Assembly: GCA_003116975.1 (NCBI GenBank)
Contig: BGKB01000116.1
Location: 124,001 to 188,000 of the forward strand
From: Aurantiochytrium sp. KH105
Taxonomy: Eukaryota > Sar > Bigyra > Thraustochytrida > Thraustochytriidae
DNA length: 64,000 bases
Reading direction: 5' to 3'
The position numbers were made by a program, and so were the translations under genes. The first letter of the stretch is position 1. Every line of letters starts with the position of its first letter. The notes under the pieces were generated by a model. That model ran no database searches. It had not been told where the DNA came from and saw only the letters and a program-made list of their open reading frames with translations. This document shows positions 50,151 through 61,293 of this stretch, in pieces.

Positions 50151-52949
50151 TCAATCGAGGACGAGAATTTCGTCACTCGAGACGGCCGCCTTCTTTCGTT
50201 TGGTCTTCCTCGTGGGCTTTGTCACGGGAAGTCTGATCGGGCCGAGGTCACCAATGAGCTCGGGAGTTAGCTTCTTGAAGAGGTCAGCCTGGACCTCTGG
50301 GGACTCGCTCTTCACGTAGTCCTTCCAGTAGGCCTCGAGCTGGCGCTTCTTTCGACGTCGTGTGGCTTCTTGAAACTGATCCATTGTGCCATAGTATCCC
50401 GCAGGCGCATTTCTGTTTGCATTAGCAGCCGCAAAGCGATGTGCATTTCTCCTGGAGCTTGCATCATTGTTCAGATTTGCAGAGCAATATGCGACATGGG
50501 CATGGGCATCTGCGCCCGTGTCAGTGAGACACCATCCACAAAAGGTACTTTTGGGCCGACATCGCGTGCACGTGAGGGCAAAGCAGCCAGTGAATTCGCT
50601 AAAGGCGTGCCCGCCCTGCGGACACTTGAGCGTGAGAATATTTTCAGTAATGTGTGTAAAGTGCTTGTCCACTTTGGAGTTGTGCGACCCGGCACGTTGG
50701 ATCTCGGCCTCCATCCGCTTGCGCTTGCGTTCCATATCGGACTGCATGGAGATGACGACCTCTTCCTCGACGGAACGCTTGACAGCGGCAAGAAATTGCA
50801 TGAGCGTTTCTTTGGAGACAAATTTGAGTACATCTGCAGAAGGAATGGGTGGCGCATCGCATGTAGGGTCATAACAAGGAATCTCGCCCTTGGCATCGCG
50901 CAACCGACTGTCGTTGCCTATCTCGGACACTGCCTTGACGTGCGACTCGAGGCAGGTTTTGCACATAAAGTGCCCCTTCGCGCACTGCGTGCCTTCGTCA
51001 AGAGGCGACGTGTCGCCACAGATATCGCAGTCGCGAGCAGGGATCAGAAGCGAGAGCGGCAGGCGGTCTATAAAAGGGTCAAGGTCCAACGCGGCAAACG
51101 CTTCTGGCCTGCAGATTTCGTCGAGAATGTTGATCCACCCTTGATCCACGAGAAGCTCCGGAAAGTGTTGGGTGGCCTGTGTCACAAGTTTCTGGCGCTC
51201 GTTCAAAATCCGCTCGATCAGCGGGCCCAATTTGTTCTGAGCCTGGGCTTTGAGCTCACGTAATTTCTCGCGCTCCTCTTCAATGCTTAATTTGACGCTC
51301 TTGGCCGGCGTGCTGGAGGACGAGCTCGATGATGAAGAAGATGACGAGGACGAGGACGAGGATGAAACAGAAGTACGGTGGACGCCACCTGCGCTTTTGT
51401 GCACGTCATTCCCGCCATCGCCAATCTCAGACTCGTCATCGTACTGACTTGCGTGTTCCCGATGGCGAAGTTCTAGCTCGAGATCCTCCACTACTCTCTG
51501 TTGTTCTGTTACTTTGTGGTTGAGCGTTCGAAGCTCTTTGTACAAACTCTTGATTGCGCTGAGACTATAACGCGATCGCGAAGCTTCTTCAAAGGACTTG
51601 ATTTCCTGTTCTTTCGTTGTCCAAGCCGTGCGCAGTTTTGTGGCTCGTCGCAAAAGCTGACTGCAATATGCTTCGATGCGTCCAATTGCATCGCGCATGC
51701 TCTCCAGAGGAAGAGTGTCCAACAGGCCGGTTCCCGTACTGACCTTTTTCAGCGCGGTCAACTCAGTATCAATGGCCTCATTGAGCTCGCCTATGAGCGC
51801 GATGACCTCTGGAGACACTTCCGAGGCTTCAGAGGAAAAGAAAATGTGCGAGAATAAGCCTTCCTGCGCCTTGACCTTGGCCATGAGGTTGTCCGTGTTT
51901 AGTCGGAGCGCCTTAAAGTCGTTCTGGCCATCCCAAACACGTTTCTGGTGCAACACCCAGCTGCTGAGGTCCATGCATCCACGAAAGGACTTCGTTTGTA
52001 CGTTTCTGGGCAGATCCGCTTTCTTGCCATGCACGGACACGGCGGCGTCAGCAAGGGCCGTCCCGAGGTCGCGCAATTCTTTGATGGCATCTTCGAGCTT
52101 TGAGGCCATATCATCTACGCTGTCGAAATCTGTTCGATTCGTTTCGATGACGTCTCGAAGTTGAATCAACACCTCTCCACGTGCCGCATTGCGCTCCTTT
52201 ACAAGTGCTCGGACGCGGTCGCGTTCGTCACTTCGAGAATCATTCTGCGAATTCCCCCTGTCGTTTCTGTCTTCTGCCGGGTCTTCGGAGTCGCTCCCCT
52301 CGCTGCCGAACAGGATGGGGTCATTGTCGGACTCTCCGATATCACTTCTGTCGCTGCCTCCAGAAGGGCTGTCCTTGTTTTTGATGCGTTGTTGAATCTG
52401 TGCATAGCGCTTCATATCTACATCGGCCTGATGAAGAGCAGCGTCAAGTTTCTCTGCCTTTTCTGCTCCAGGTTCTAGCGCATTGATCTCGGACAAATGT
52501 TTCTCGCAGGCCTGCCATAGACTTGCATTGACCTTGCAACCTTCAGGAAATGGTCCTTGCTGTCGGACACGACATCTGAGTCCGCGCAAGCGAGCAAAGG
52601 CTGCCATGGCCTTGGCTAGGTCAATCTGGGCTTCGTCTTGGGCAGATAACTCCCACTCGCGTTCGTCATAGGCACGCACAGCATTTCTGGCCAAATAGTC
52701 GCGTTCTTGCAGCAATCTGTCGCGTTGTTTGATGAGCGCGCGCCTCGACGGCCCCAACGACGACGACGAGGATGATGAAGACTGTAACCCGGACGTCGAA
52801 GCTGAAGAATCGAAAGGGAAATCTGACACGCTGGCATTCTCTTGCTTGACTTTGAAGGTGTTGTCGCCGCCGGCGGCGTTGTCGTCGTCATCAAGACAGA
52901 CCAGCGAGTCGTGGGGCACGCCGCCTGCGAGGTCGATGACCTCGCCCAT
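50151..52949 (-). CDS. RING/IBR-type E3 ubiquitin ligase-like protein with SUMO-interaction-like motifs
   Basis: 932 residues from the ATG at 52949 (MGEVIDLAGG); 27 further upstream codons look non-coding. Order: SIM-like VIDL (4-7) and LVCLDDDD (16-23) at the N terminus, long helical/coiled-coil parts, a poly-Ser run, a RING-like cluster at about 640-665 (CDICGD, then CAKGHFMCKTC) followed by a PCYDPTCDAPPI turn, a long helix, then a second zinc cluster at about 774-810 (FTGCFALTCTRCRPKSTFCGWC) with an HAHVAYC end. In RBR ligases the Cys of the GC-x3-C step is the thioester site; Cys is present here, but the usual CPxC lead is altered to CPQGGH. The C terminus is DEILVLD, again SIM-like. RBR-type or RING-type E3, function unproven. 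Confidence 0.8.
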   Translation of the reverse strand: MGEVIDLAGGVPHDSLVCLDDDDNAAGGDNTFKVKQENASVSDFPFDSSASTSGLQSSSSSSSSLGPSRRALIKQRDRLLQERDYLARNAVRAYDEREWELSAQDEAQIDLAKAMAAFARLRGLRCRVRQQGPFPEGCKVNASLWQACEKHLSEINALEPGAEKAEKLDAALHQADVDMKRYAQIQQRIKNKDSPSGGSDRSDIGESDNDPILFGSEGSDSEDPAEDRNDRGNSQNDSRSDERDRVRALVKERNAARGEVLIQLRDVIETNRTDFDSVDDMASKLEDAIKELRDLGTALADAAVSVHGKKADLPRNVQTKSFRGCMDLSSWVLHQKRVWDGQNDFKALRLNTDNLMAKVKAQEGLFSHIFFSSEASEVSPEVIALIGELNEAIDTELTALKKVSTGTGLLDTLPLESMRDAIGRIEAYCSQLLRRATKLRTAWTTKEQEIKSFEEASRSRYSLSAIKSLYKELRTLNHKVTEQQRVVEDLELELRHREHASQYDDESEIGDGGNDVHKSAGGVHRTSVSSSSSSSSSSSSSSSSSSTPAKSVKLSIEEEREKLRELKAQAQNKLGPLIERILNERQKLVTQATQHFPELLVDQGWINILDEICRPEAFAALDLDPFIDRLPLSLLIPARDCDICGDTSPLDEGTQCAKGHFMCKTCLESHVKAVSEIGNDSRLRDAKGEIPCYDPTCDAPPIPSADVLKFVSKETLMQFLAAVKRSVEEEVVISMQSDMERKRKRMEAEIQRAGSHNSKVDKHFTHITENILTLKCPQGGHAFSEFTGCFALTCTRCRPKSTFCGWCLTDTGADAHAHVAYCSANLNNDASSRRNAHRFAAANANRNAPAGYYGTMDQFQEATRRRKKRQLEAYWKDYVKSESPEVQADLFKKLTPELIGDLGPIRLPVTKPTRKTKRKKAAVSSDEILVLD

Positions 52950-54799
52950 CCTTCTGCCTGTGTTTATATGACTTGCGGCGCTGCTCGAGGTGGTGGTGCT
53001 GGTGCGCAAGCTTTGCTCTCCTTCTCTCAAAGGCGGTAAAGGCGGAGACGGTGGAGGCGAAGGCGAAGGCGAAGGCGAAGGCGACGGGGCCCTCTCGTCG
53101 GAGGTTGAGTTGCCGATTTTGCTGGGCCACGCTGGGCGTCTCCGCTTTCGGCCTGCCCAGAGGAAAAGCGCAAGCGCCGCACGGGCCGCTGCGTACCGAG
53201 TGCGGCTCCTACCGCGGGCCCGCGTTGTCTGTCAACGTGCGCACGCTGCTGCGATTGCCGGTCTGCGGACGACAACCTCTCCCCCTTTCTTTTCTTTCTC
53301 TCTTTCCCTTCCCTTCCCTGTCTCTCTCTGCTAGTAGAGACGCTCTCGCCCCGCTCTTGCCGCATTCTCTACTTGCCGCTTGCCCTTTCTCCACTTGCTC
53401 AGCGCTATAGTTCCCTTTCGGGACGGGGACCCCTGCGTTTCTCCGAAACCCGAGACTCGGAGGAAATCGTGTCATGCGAGCGCTTTGAGAGCGCCGCGCT
53501 CTCCCGATGAGCGTGTGCAGAATCATGATAAGTGATGTAGTAACATGCAGGAGATCAGCACGACGGTCAGTCACCGGGTGAGAGGGAGCAGTCTGTGATC
53601 CGGCCAGCCAGCCAGCCAGCCAGCCAGCTAGCCAGCCAGCAAGCAAGCCTGAGGCGTGAGATTCATCTTGGATGGACTTGCAGAAGCGGCCTCGTCGCGC
53701 GATTTGCATTGACCAACAACAGCGTGAAGCAGAAAACGACACCATTCAGGGAAACACTTATCATTATAAAAAGAAGGATTAAGACTTGATCTGGTCCTAG
53801 GCAACAGGGATGCCTTGGCGTTCTATAGAAGTGGACTTGTCTCATCTGGTGACGGCCACGCAGACAGTTGTTGGTGCATAGTTTGTTTAATTTAGGGAAA
53901 ACCCTTGTGATTAGAAGTTTGGCTCTAGTAACCCGCAGTATACTACAGTCCTGCGTGAATTGCAAGGCTCTCATTGAATTGGGGTAGACCCCCCAGAAAA
54001 GACGTTTTCGCGGAGCAATGGCTGATGCGTGGCGCATGTGAGTGAGTCAATTTGTCCAAGCATACGTACACGACCTAACATAAGTCTTCACAGCCCCTGC
54101 TGATTCAATTTCCGCTCAGAAATCGTAAACAAATACATCTCTCACAATCTCAGGTTGAGCAAGGCGACGTCGCTCGCGACAAAATCGGAGGTACAGAACA
54201 ATTTTTATACACGTTTGCTTTCATGCGATGTCGGCTCTATAGTAGGGTTTCGTCATGTTCTGCCGCTCGCGCCGCCGCCTCAAGCTCTCGCTCCGTCGGA
54301 TATACTCGGCGATTTTGCCAGAGCACCACGCCACTGAAGGAGAGCACCACGATCGCAGCTGCAAAACCCAAATGCAGGCACGATGTCATGGCCCCTTTCG
54401 CATGTCTCCCACACCTTTATCGATCGCCACTTTCATGGCCCTCATCTCTAACGTACTCGATTAAGCAGGCATTTGAAAAATTAACAAGAAGCGCCCTTTG
54501 CGATTGTCATCCATCGCTCGAAACTGTCTTTGATTACATTTTTAGTTTGCCAACTACGCTTTGCAATTCTTCATCTGGTCTACGATTTGAGGGTTTGCTC
54601 AACGCGTGCGCTTGGCAATCATCTTTCGGGCTTGTGCAATTGGGATCTGCTGGCCGTGCCGCTTACTCTCTCTTCTCCCTCTCCAAAGCAACGACAATGA
54701 ACACAAAAGAGGCTTGAGCGAGTGGCCATGAGCGCGCTTGCATCACTCGCCCTCTGCGACATGAGACCTTTGCCACTGGCGCCAGCACGCCTTGCGTCC
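52950..54799. other. Intergenic, left part of a second gene desert
   Basis: Holds the RING/IBR promoter, a GGCGAA tandem tract at about 53052-53086, a (CAGC)n tract at 53603-53646, and then a switch to AT-richer DNA. No gene supported. Confidence 0.6.
53603..53646. repeat. (CAGC)n microsatellite
   Basis: About ten tandem copies with one CTAG interruption. Confidence 0.93.
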
Positions 54800-54819
54800 T
54801 CAAACCGCAGGCCTCAGAA

Positions 54820-55860
54820 GTGAACAGCACGCTGGCGGGATCGACATGTTTCGATCCGTCAAGCAGTCGATGCCTATGTTTCTGCCAAAACTTGGATGTA
54901 GGTGTGTTCACTGCTCTGCAATTGGCATCTCATTGTTTGCGCAAGGAAGCTCTCTGCACTTGCAGCTCACGTCTTTCAGTCTCTCGGTCCCTAAAAACTG
55001 AAGGTGATGGGAAGTATAAACGAGAACGTGATCCTTCGAGCATCGAGGTGCTAGTAAAGAAGGCAAGATGTGCGGCCGTGTACCCTCACCTGACCCCTAG
55101 TTTGCGCAAGGGCGTATTCGCGACTTGCGGCTCGTGTCTTTCACAGGTAATCCTTGGAAACTGTAACATGTAAGTTCTGATGTGAGAAAGTAGAACGAGA
55201 ATGGATCGTTTTCGGATCGAGGCCTGCGACACCTGCTGCTGCCGTGGTCCCAGTCAACAAGAGTTCATTAGAGCGACCGTGAACTCCCTTGTTGCGCAAA
55301 GGCACTTGGAGTGCTTGCGACGCGTGTCTTTCACGCCTTGGATAGGCAAACGTAGGCCATGAATGTGGAAGAGTGAAAATGTGTTGCAAGAAAGAGTCAC
55401 GCAAAGCTAGGTGCACCTATCGATGTCTGGGTGGCATGTCTGGGCCCATCTACAAAACGCTTGAATGTGTGGGTGTGCCCATGCACAGCTCTTTGCTTGC
55501 GCAAGAGGGTTCATATGGCTTGCGACGCAGGTCTTTCAGTCTCCGAAAACTGTTGGTCATGCATGAGTGGGAGAACGAGAATGAATCGTTCTCGGATCGC
55601 CAATTGACAGGCTTAGTACTCGATGGATGCCTGCCTCGATGTTTCTTGCAAATGATTGGATACGTGGTGGCTGTGTGCTTGATTTGCGTGCCATCAATGT
55701 TTGCGTAAGGGCATTCCAGTGATTTGCGCCAGGTTTGGACTTTGAAGCGGACAGAGAAACCCTGTTGTCTGGTCATCTTCATGAACAACGGAACCAAAAC
55801 GGATCCGTCACGGATCGCTGATCCATCTGGGCTATTTGCCCGCAATACTTGTACACATGC
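54820..55860. repeat. Decayed tandem array of ~165-205-bp units
   Basis: Five copies share an anchor TTGCGCAAG (or TTGCGTAAG/TTGCGCAAA) at 54937, 55102, 55292, 55497 and 55701, spaced 165, 190, 205 and 204 bp. In copies 1-4 the anchor is followed about 10-12 bases later by CTTGCGACGCGTGTCTTTCA-like sequence; copies 1, 2 and 4 then carry GAACGAGAATGGATCGTT..CGGATCG, a block with inverted GAACG/CGTTC arms. Copy 5 is weaker and has ACGGATCCGT instead. The reading frame changes from copy to copy, so the array is not coding now. Units differ by roughly a third of bases, so it is old. Confidence 0.7.
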
Positions 55861-58137
55861 AGCTGTACCCCTACACCACAAGCTTGCTGGCGCATTCACT
55901 GGGTGGTAGGATTACAAGCCGCTTTGAATCGTCGTATCGAAAAGCAAACGAATATTTGTTCAAAAAATTGTTTGAGAAGAGCTCTATCTAGTATGAAGCA
56001 GCCTGCCGCTCATGACTCAATAGCCCTGCTGTAGCTGATGAACCTCAAGGTTGGGCCATTTATGGGCCAAGAGAGTTGCATGCGGCCGAGAAGACGTTAC
56101 CTTTGCAGTCCAGGTTTGATCCAAGACGTTCGTATTGCTCCGATGTTGTTCGACGTAATTCTGTCGGATCAGAGGTTGTGTAAACGGGATGCAGAGCTTG
56201 GACCTTGGTGGTCTAGATTTGGCCTAAGGCCTTATCTGTTGATACTCACTGTAAGAGAGAATCTGTGCTTATCTGGACTTGGAGAGTGATGCACATTGAG
56301 AAGCCATTCATTGCGAACCGTCGCTTTGGACTTTGCTGTATTCTCGCTTCAGCACACGGATAAGCATCTCAAAGAAAAGTAATTCTGTTCCGTGAGCGAA
56401 TCTCTAGAACGAACTGTAAAGGATCTTTACAGTGTGCGAAGGAGTGCTGACAAATGCATAAGGTCTCCTGTTCTTTTCGAAAAAGACAGCACAATTCTGC
56501 TGCTGATGACCTTTTCGGCACGCATAGAATCACTTCACATCATGGTCAAAGGATTGTAGGCTGAGCAAATTCGCTGGCTCAGGTCCTTTTCTTTGTGCAA
56601 ACTGAGTTTTTTGCGAAGCAGCATCCAGTGGATATTGACCTTGAAGAGCGAGAATGCGTCGGACGTCTGCTCCGTGCGATGATGCGTCGCACGCTAATAA
56701 TTCAACCTGGTTGCGGATCGCATGATCTTTCTGTGCTGACGCGCCCCGTTTTCGTTTGGTTTCTTTGTTTGCAGGGGAAATGCTCATTGTTTTTGGAATT
56801 CTCGAGCGTCGGGAAATCCCTATAAATTTCCAGGGTGCACTCAAAAGGTGCACTGCGGTTGCGGTGGCGGCAAGCAAGCACGTTTTCGTGTGCACGCGCC
56901 TTTGATCTGTCTTGGCCCGAAGACAAATCGTCTTGCTCGGTCCGCGTGAACACTTCCGTCCCTGGCGTGTGCCCTCTCGGACGCTTCTTGTCCTTCTCAC
57001 TCGTGAGCATGCAGTCTCTCATGAGCTCGATCATCGTTATCGAACGTGCGTGACGGAGAGTGCCTGCGTGTGCATGAGTGCCCCGCGCCTTCCTACGAGC
57101 ACGCGCGCGCGTGTGTGCATGCAGGCGTGGCGCACGTAAAGTCCGCCAGCACCTGCATCAGCTGCAGCAGCAACTGGGGCAGCAGCGCGTCGGCGAGCGT
57201 GCACCCGGCTTCTTTTGCGCCGTCGACCGGGACGGTCGCTGCTCTGCTCTGCCGCGTGCAGTGCAGTGCAGATCAGTGCAGTGCAGCGCTGTGCAGAGCA
57301 ATGCAAACGGATGCAGCGTGCGTTGTCGCTATACAAAGAATCTTCCTCGCGCTCGCGACATCTGCACTGGGGCCTCTAGTTGCCGCCTTTCCCACTCATT
57401 TCCTGCCCCTGCTCGGAGCGCCCCGCAGCGGCCGTCCCAACCACCACCGGGCCACATTCTCAACTCCAAATGGGAAAAGCAATTGCACTGCAACAAACGA
57501 CTTGAAAAAGATTAACAGACGAACAAACGAACAAACAGAACAACCAAAACCAACCACCCGCGCCCGCTCGATTGGCTGCGGCGTGCCCGCGTCTGCGCGC
57601 CCGTGCCCTTGGCCCTCTTGGTTATAACAAGTAAGCTATCCCTCGCCTACGCTGGCCCTCACGCCGCGCGCTCCTCCCGCACGGCGTCGACGCGGCGTCG
57701 AGGCGAGCCGGGCCGGGCCGGGCCGGGCCTCAGGGCCGCGGCCAAGATCGGCGGCGACGTTGATGTTGATGATGGATGGTGATGATGCATGCATGGCGCA
57801 TTCACGTGCCTCCTTCTCTCCGCCACCAGGGCCACTTGCAAAGAACTGCAACCAAGGGCAGCTGGAACGCGACCGCGAATGACTGACATGTGAATGAATG
57901 AAAGAACGATGTCTAAAATGAAAGAAAAAAACCGCCGCTCGTGCCGCCGCCGCCTCGCGCGCTCGATCCGTGCAGCCCATGCCACTGCCCGTGGCTGTGG
58001 CGGGCGGGATGTATGTACGCCCGGAGGCTCCCGCTCTCGGCCGCGCCGCAGCCGGCGTGGCGCATCGAGGCGTAGGCGACGGACACGCGCGACCGACTCC
58101 CGCGTTCTCCGGCGGGAAAAGAAGCATTATCTAACTG

Positions 58138-58163
58138 TGCTGCAGCAGCAGCAGCAGCAGCAG
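58138..58163. repeat. (GCA)n trinucleotide tract
   Basis: Eight copies. Confidence 0.93.
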
Positions 58164-58234
58164 CGCGTGCACGTGCTCGCGCGCACACACTCTCATACTC
58201 ACTGTCACACACACGCGTAAAATTATAGGCTACA

Positions 58235-58266
58235 ATCGATCGATCGATCGATCGATCGATCGATCG
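58235..58266. repeat. (GATC)n microsatellite
   Basis: Eight tandem, self-complementary tetramers (also read as CGAT), able to fold on themselves; irregular GATC clusters also occur near 31240-31325. Confidence 0.95.
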
Positions 58267-59786
58267 TCGCTGGGCCTCGGCCCCCCTTCCTCTCTCTCTG
58301 CACGCACGAGCAAGCAACCGCGACTGGCACGTTGCGCACCGCCACGCCGGGCGGGACGGAGGGAGACCTTCGCGGTCGAGTGTCGCTCGAGTTTGTTTGG
58401 GCCACGCGCGAATGAACGGAGTGGTGGATAAGTAACTAACAGTAACAAAGAAGAAGAAAAGCAAGTATGAATACTATGTGCAAGCGAGAGACGAGCAACT
58501 GCAAGCAGGAAGAGGCCCGCCCACCCGCCGTCGACCTGACCGCTGGTCGGTGCTCGACCGGGCTGGCTCCGCGTCGCCCGCCGCCGCCTCTGCCTCCGTC
58601 TCTGCCCCGTATCCGCGTCCGTCCGCGCCGCGCGCTGCTCGACAACGTGGTGTCCGCGACGCCTTGAACGAGCGAACGCAAGGCCCAACTCGGCAAGACC
58701 CGACCCGAGCTGCGATGACCTGACATCATCTTCATCATCACCATCATCGTGCCCCGCCACGCAAGACCTCGGGTCACCCCTCCCCACCCCACCCACCCTC
58801 TGCGTGCGGTGCGCTGCGTTAGGGCGGCCTCGCACGCGCCCGCGCGAGGCCGAGGCCGGCGCCGAGTCCTGGTCCCGGTCGCCGCCGCCGGGGCGCGCGG
58901 CGCGAAGTGCGCGGCGCGGGTCCCCGCCCGCCCCTGCCGCGCCCCGCTTCTCCCGCGGACGGCCTGCGATTGCCGCCCCTCCCGCCCTTTGCCGCCGCTC
59001 CTGGTGAATGTTGGATTGCCTCCCAGAATGGGGGCACTTTTTTCACACCGCGCGGAAAGGGAGAAAGGGGAAAAAGGAGGGAAAGGATCGGGTAGATCAC
59101 CGGGACTTAAGAAGTCTCCACTGGCGCAAGTTCTTGAAATTTTAATTTGAATAAAAAATGTTCAATTCCTCATGTATTTCAATATCAAAGGAAACGTATT
59201 CAAAAAAATTCACGTGATTTTATGGGAGGGGACACATGGCTTATGTACCTCGATTCTACTCAGTGGACCTCACATAATAGCTGGTGAGTTCTCCCGCAGA
59301 CCTCTCAGAGCGTCCCCAGTGGATTGTGCCGTGGCAAATTGTAATGAATGACTCAAAACCACTCGTTACACTCGTCACAACTTAGTTTGCTTCTCTCGTC
59401 ACCTCCACTGACGGAGGTCGCAGGTAGTGGAGCGCGGATCGGCGGCGGTTGGTATGGCGGCGGCGGCGCGGCAGGAGAGGAAAAAAAGCCATGCCAAACC
59501 ATTCGCGGCGTCAGCCTTTCTGCTTGGTTGCAGCGTGAGCTGCATCGACGTAACGCAGCTGCAGATGGACGGACGAAGAAGCGGCGCGCTTCACGCACGA
59601 GCGGGGGGGCGCGATGCTTGTGAAGACGAAGCCGTCGAAGAGCCCTACCCTACCGCACAACGAAGCCCTCACGACGATCAGGCTAGCGAGGCGGGCGAGG
59701 CGAGCGACGCAGACATACACGAACCAATAGAAGAAGGCGTCGTCGCGCTCCGTAAAAAGTCCATACGAACCGCAGAGAAGGATCGG

Positions 59787-59787
59787 N
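59787..59787. other. Ambiguous base (N)
   Basis: One undetermined base in a low-complexity part of the second desert. Confidence 0.99.
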
Positions 59788-59922
59788 TCCCATGACAAGA
59801 GCTGTGCCCAGTAAAAGACAGAGGGAATTTCAACGGATAAATATTTTAACAAGATCGTGTATTTTTTCATTCATTGAAATGGTCTAAAGTTCGCACGTGG
59901 CGCCGCGACCGCAGATCGTTAA

Positions 59923-59950
59923 GTACTCTTAGTGTCTCACTATTGAGTAC
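59923..59950. repeat. 28-nt inverted repeat
   Basis: Outer arms GTACTC and GAGTAC are perfect complements; inner arms TAGTG and CACTA pair as well around a 3-base loop. Sits in an AT-rich islet inside GC-rich DNA. Confidence 0.7.
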
Positions 59951-60673
59951 CCCCAAAGTAATGGTCTATACGAATGGAGCACTTACCCGCTCCTGCCGCG
60001 GTGTGCGGCTCCTGCCTGCCGCGCGCGGTGCGTGCACTGCAGCCCCCGCGAGCCCGCGCTGCGAGGCTCGCGCGGCCAGCCCCCGCCCGGCTGCGACGGC
60101 CCGAGCCGAGCCGAGCCGAGCCGAGAAGAAGCGAGCGGCGGCGAGCGGGAAGCGCGCGGACCGCTCGCGGCGGCGGCTGCGAGGACTCGGAAGCAGCTGC
60201 TGCTGCTGCTGCGGACAGCCAGAAGAAAGCAGCAGCGAAGAACTCGGCGCGCGAAGGGGAACAAAAGCTCGCGACGAAACAAACAACTTGTTGGTGGTGT
60301 GGACGGACGGGCGGCTTTGGATTACGGCCGTTCGCTGTTTCGCTGGTGGCTGGGCTGGGCTGGCTTGGTGTTGCGTGTTGATACTACTATACACAAGCAG
60401 CATCTCCTTCCTTGCCTGGTGGCAAAAGCAAACAGGAGCAAGAGCAAGAGCAACAGCTATTCTAGCAGTCCCCGGGTCGTCCCGCGAGGAAGACGGAAAG
60501 AAACCCGGCGCTAACGAGCCCGCTCGCTCGCTCGCCCGCTCAGCCGCCCGCCCTCCCGCGTCTCCCCGCGTGGCGTGCGCAGGCCTCCGCCCGCTTCCTC
60601 GCGGCTTGGCCGGCCTGGCCCGGCCCGGCTTGGCTTGGCTTCGATCGCGAGGCCTTGCTTGCTTTCCGTCTCC

Positions 60674-60730
60674 TTTCCATTCCATTCCATTCCATTCCAT
60701 TCCATTCCATTCCATTCCGCATTCCATTCC
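60674..60730. repeat. (CATTC)n pentamer tract
   Basis: Nine to ten tandem copies with one CGC break near the end. Confidence 0.95.
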
Positions 60731-61293
60731 GCGCGGCAGACCCATCCAGATCGCCAAAGCAAGCGAGGCCTCTCCGGCGCCTGCACGAACGCCAGAGCCT
60801 CCCGGCGACGCGACGCGACGCGACGCGACGCGAGCACGGGCGCGGACCGCGCGGGCGCGGGCGGAGGGCGGCGCGCGGGGCGGCGCGAGGGAGGGAGCCG
60901 CGCGAGGGCGGCGCCGCGTCTGATTCGATCCGCCGCGCCAGGACCCGGCGGAGGCGAGGCGAGGCGAGGCGAGGCGAACAGAACGTACGAGGAGCCGCCG
61001 GACTCGTGCTGCGAGGACCACTACTACTACGGCTGCGGCAGGAGGGCGGAGCGCGAGCGGAGAGCGACCTGCTCGCGGCAGGTTGCGGAGCGTCCCGCGC
61101 GGCCTCGTGGCGCCGCGCGAAGAGGCCTCGTCGCCGGAGACTTGCTTGCGAAGCCGACCAGCGATAAGCGAGCTACAGCTCACAAATAGGGTGCGGACGG
61201 ACGTACGCTCGCTCGCACGCTCGCACGCTCGCACGCTCCGTGCGTTTGTTTATACCTGCGTCTCCGGGCAGGCGTACGCGCGCAGACTTGAAG

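Larger units (their letters stand above)
55861..61293. other. Intergenic, right part of the second gene desert
   Basis: AT-richer up to about 56.9 kb, then GC-rich simple sequence like the 30-41 kb desert. It includes a (GCA)n tract, a (GATC)n tract, a single ambiguous base at 59787, an inverted repeat at 59923-59950, a (CATTC)n tract and a (GGCGA)n tract at about 60953-60977. The last ~300 bp should hold the thymidine phosphorylase promoter. No gene supported. Confidence 0.6.

Noticed and set aside
54820..55860. CRISPR array reading of the ~200-bp repeats
   Set aside because: Units are long, diverged and unevenly spaced, in eukaryotic DNA; no short identical repeats with unique spacers.
59427..59795. 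122-codon plus-strand frame with an acidic end, crossing the N at 59787
   Set aside because: A hydrophobic frame on the other strand is equally long; no start context or family to choose either.
59966..61234. 422-codon minus-strand frame
   Set aside because: Composed of Arg/Ala/Ser runs and a repeated NGMEW from the CATTC tract.
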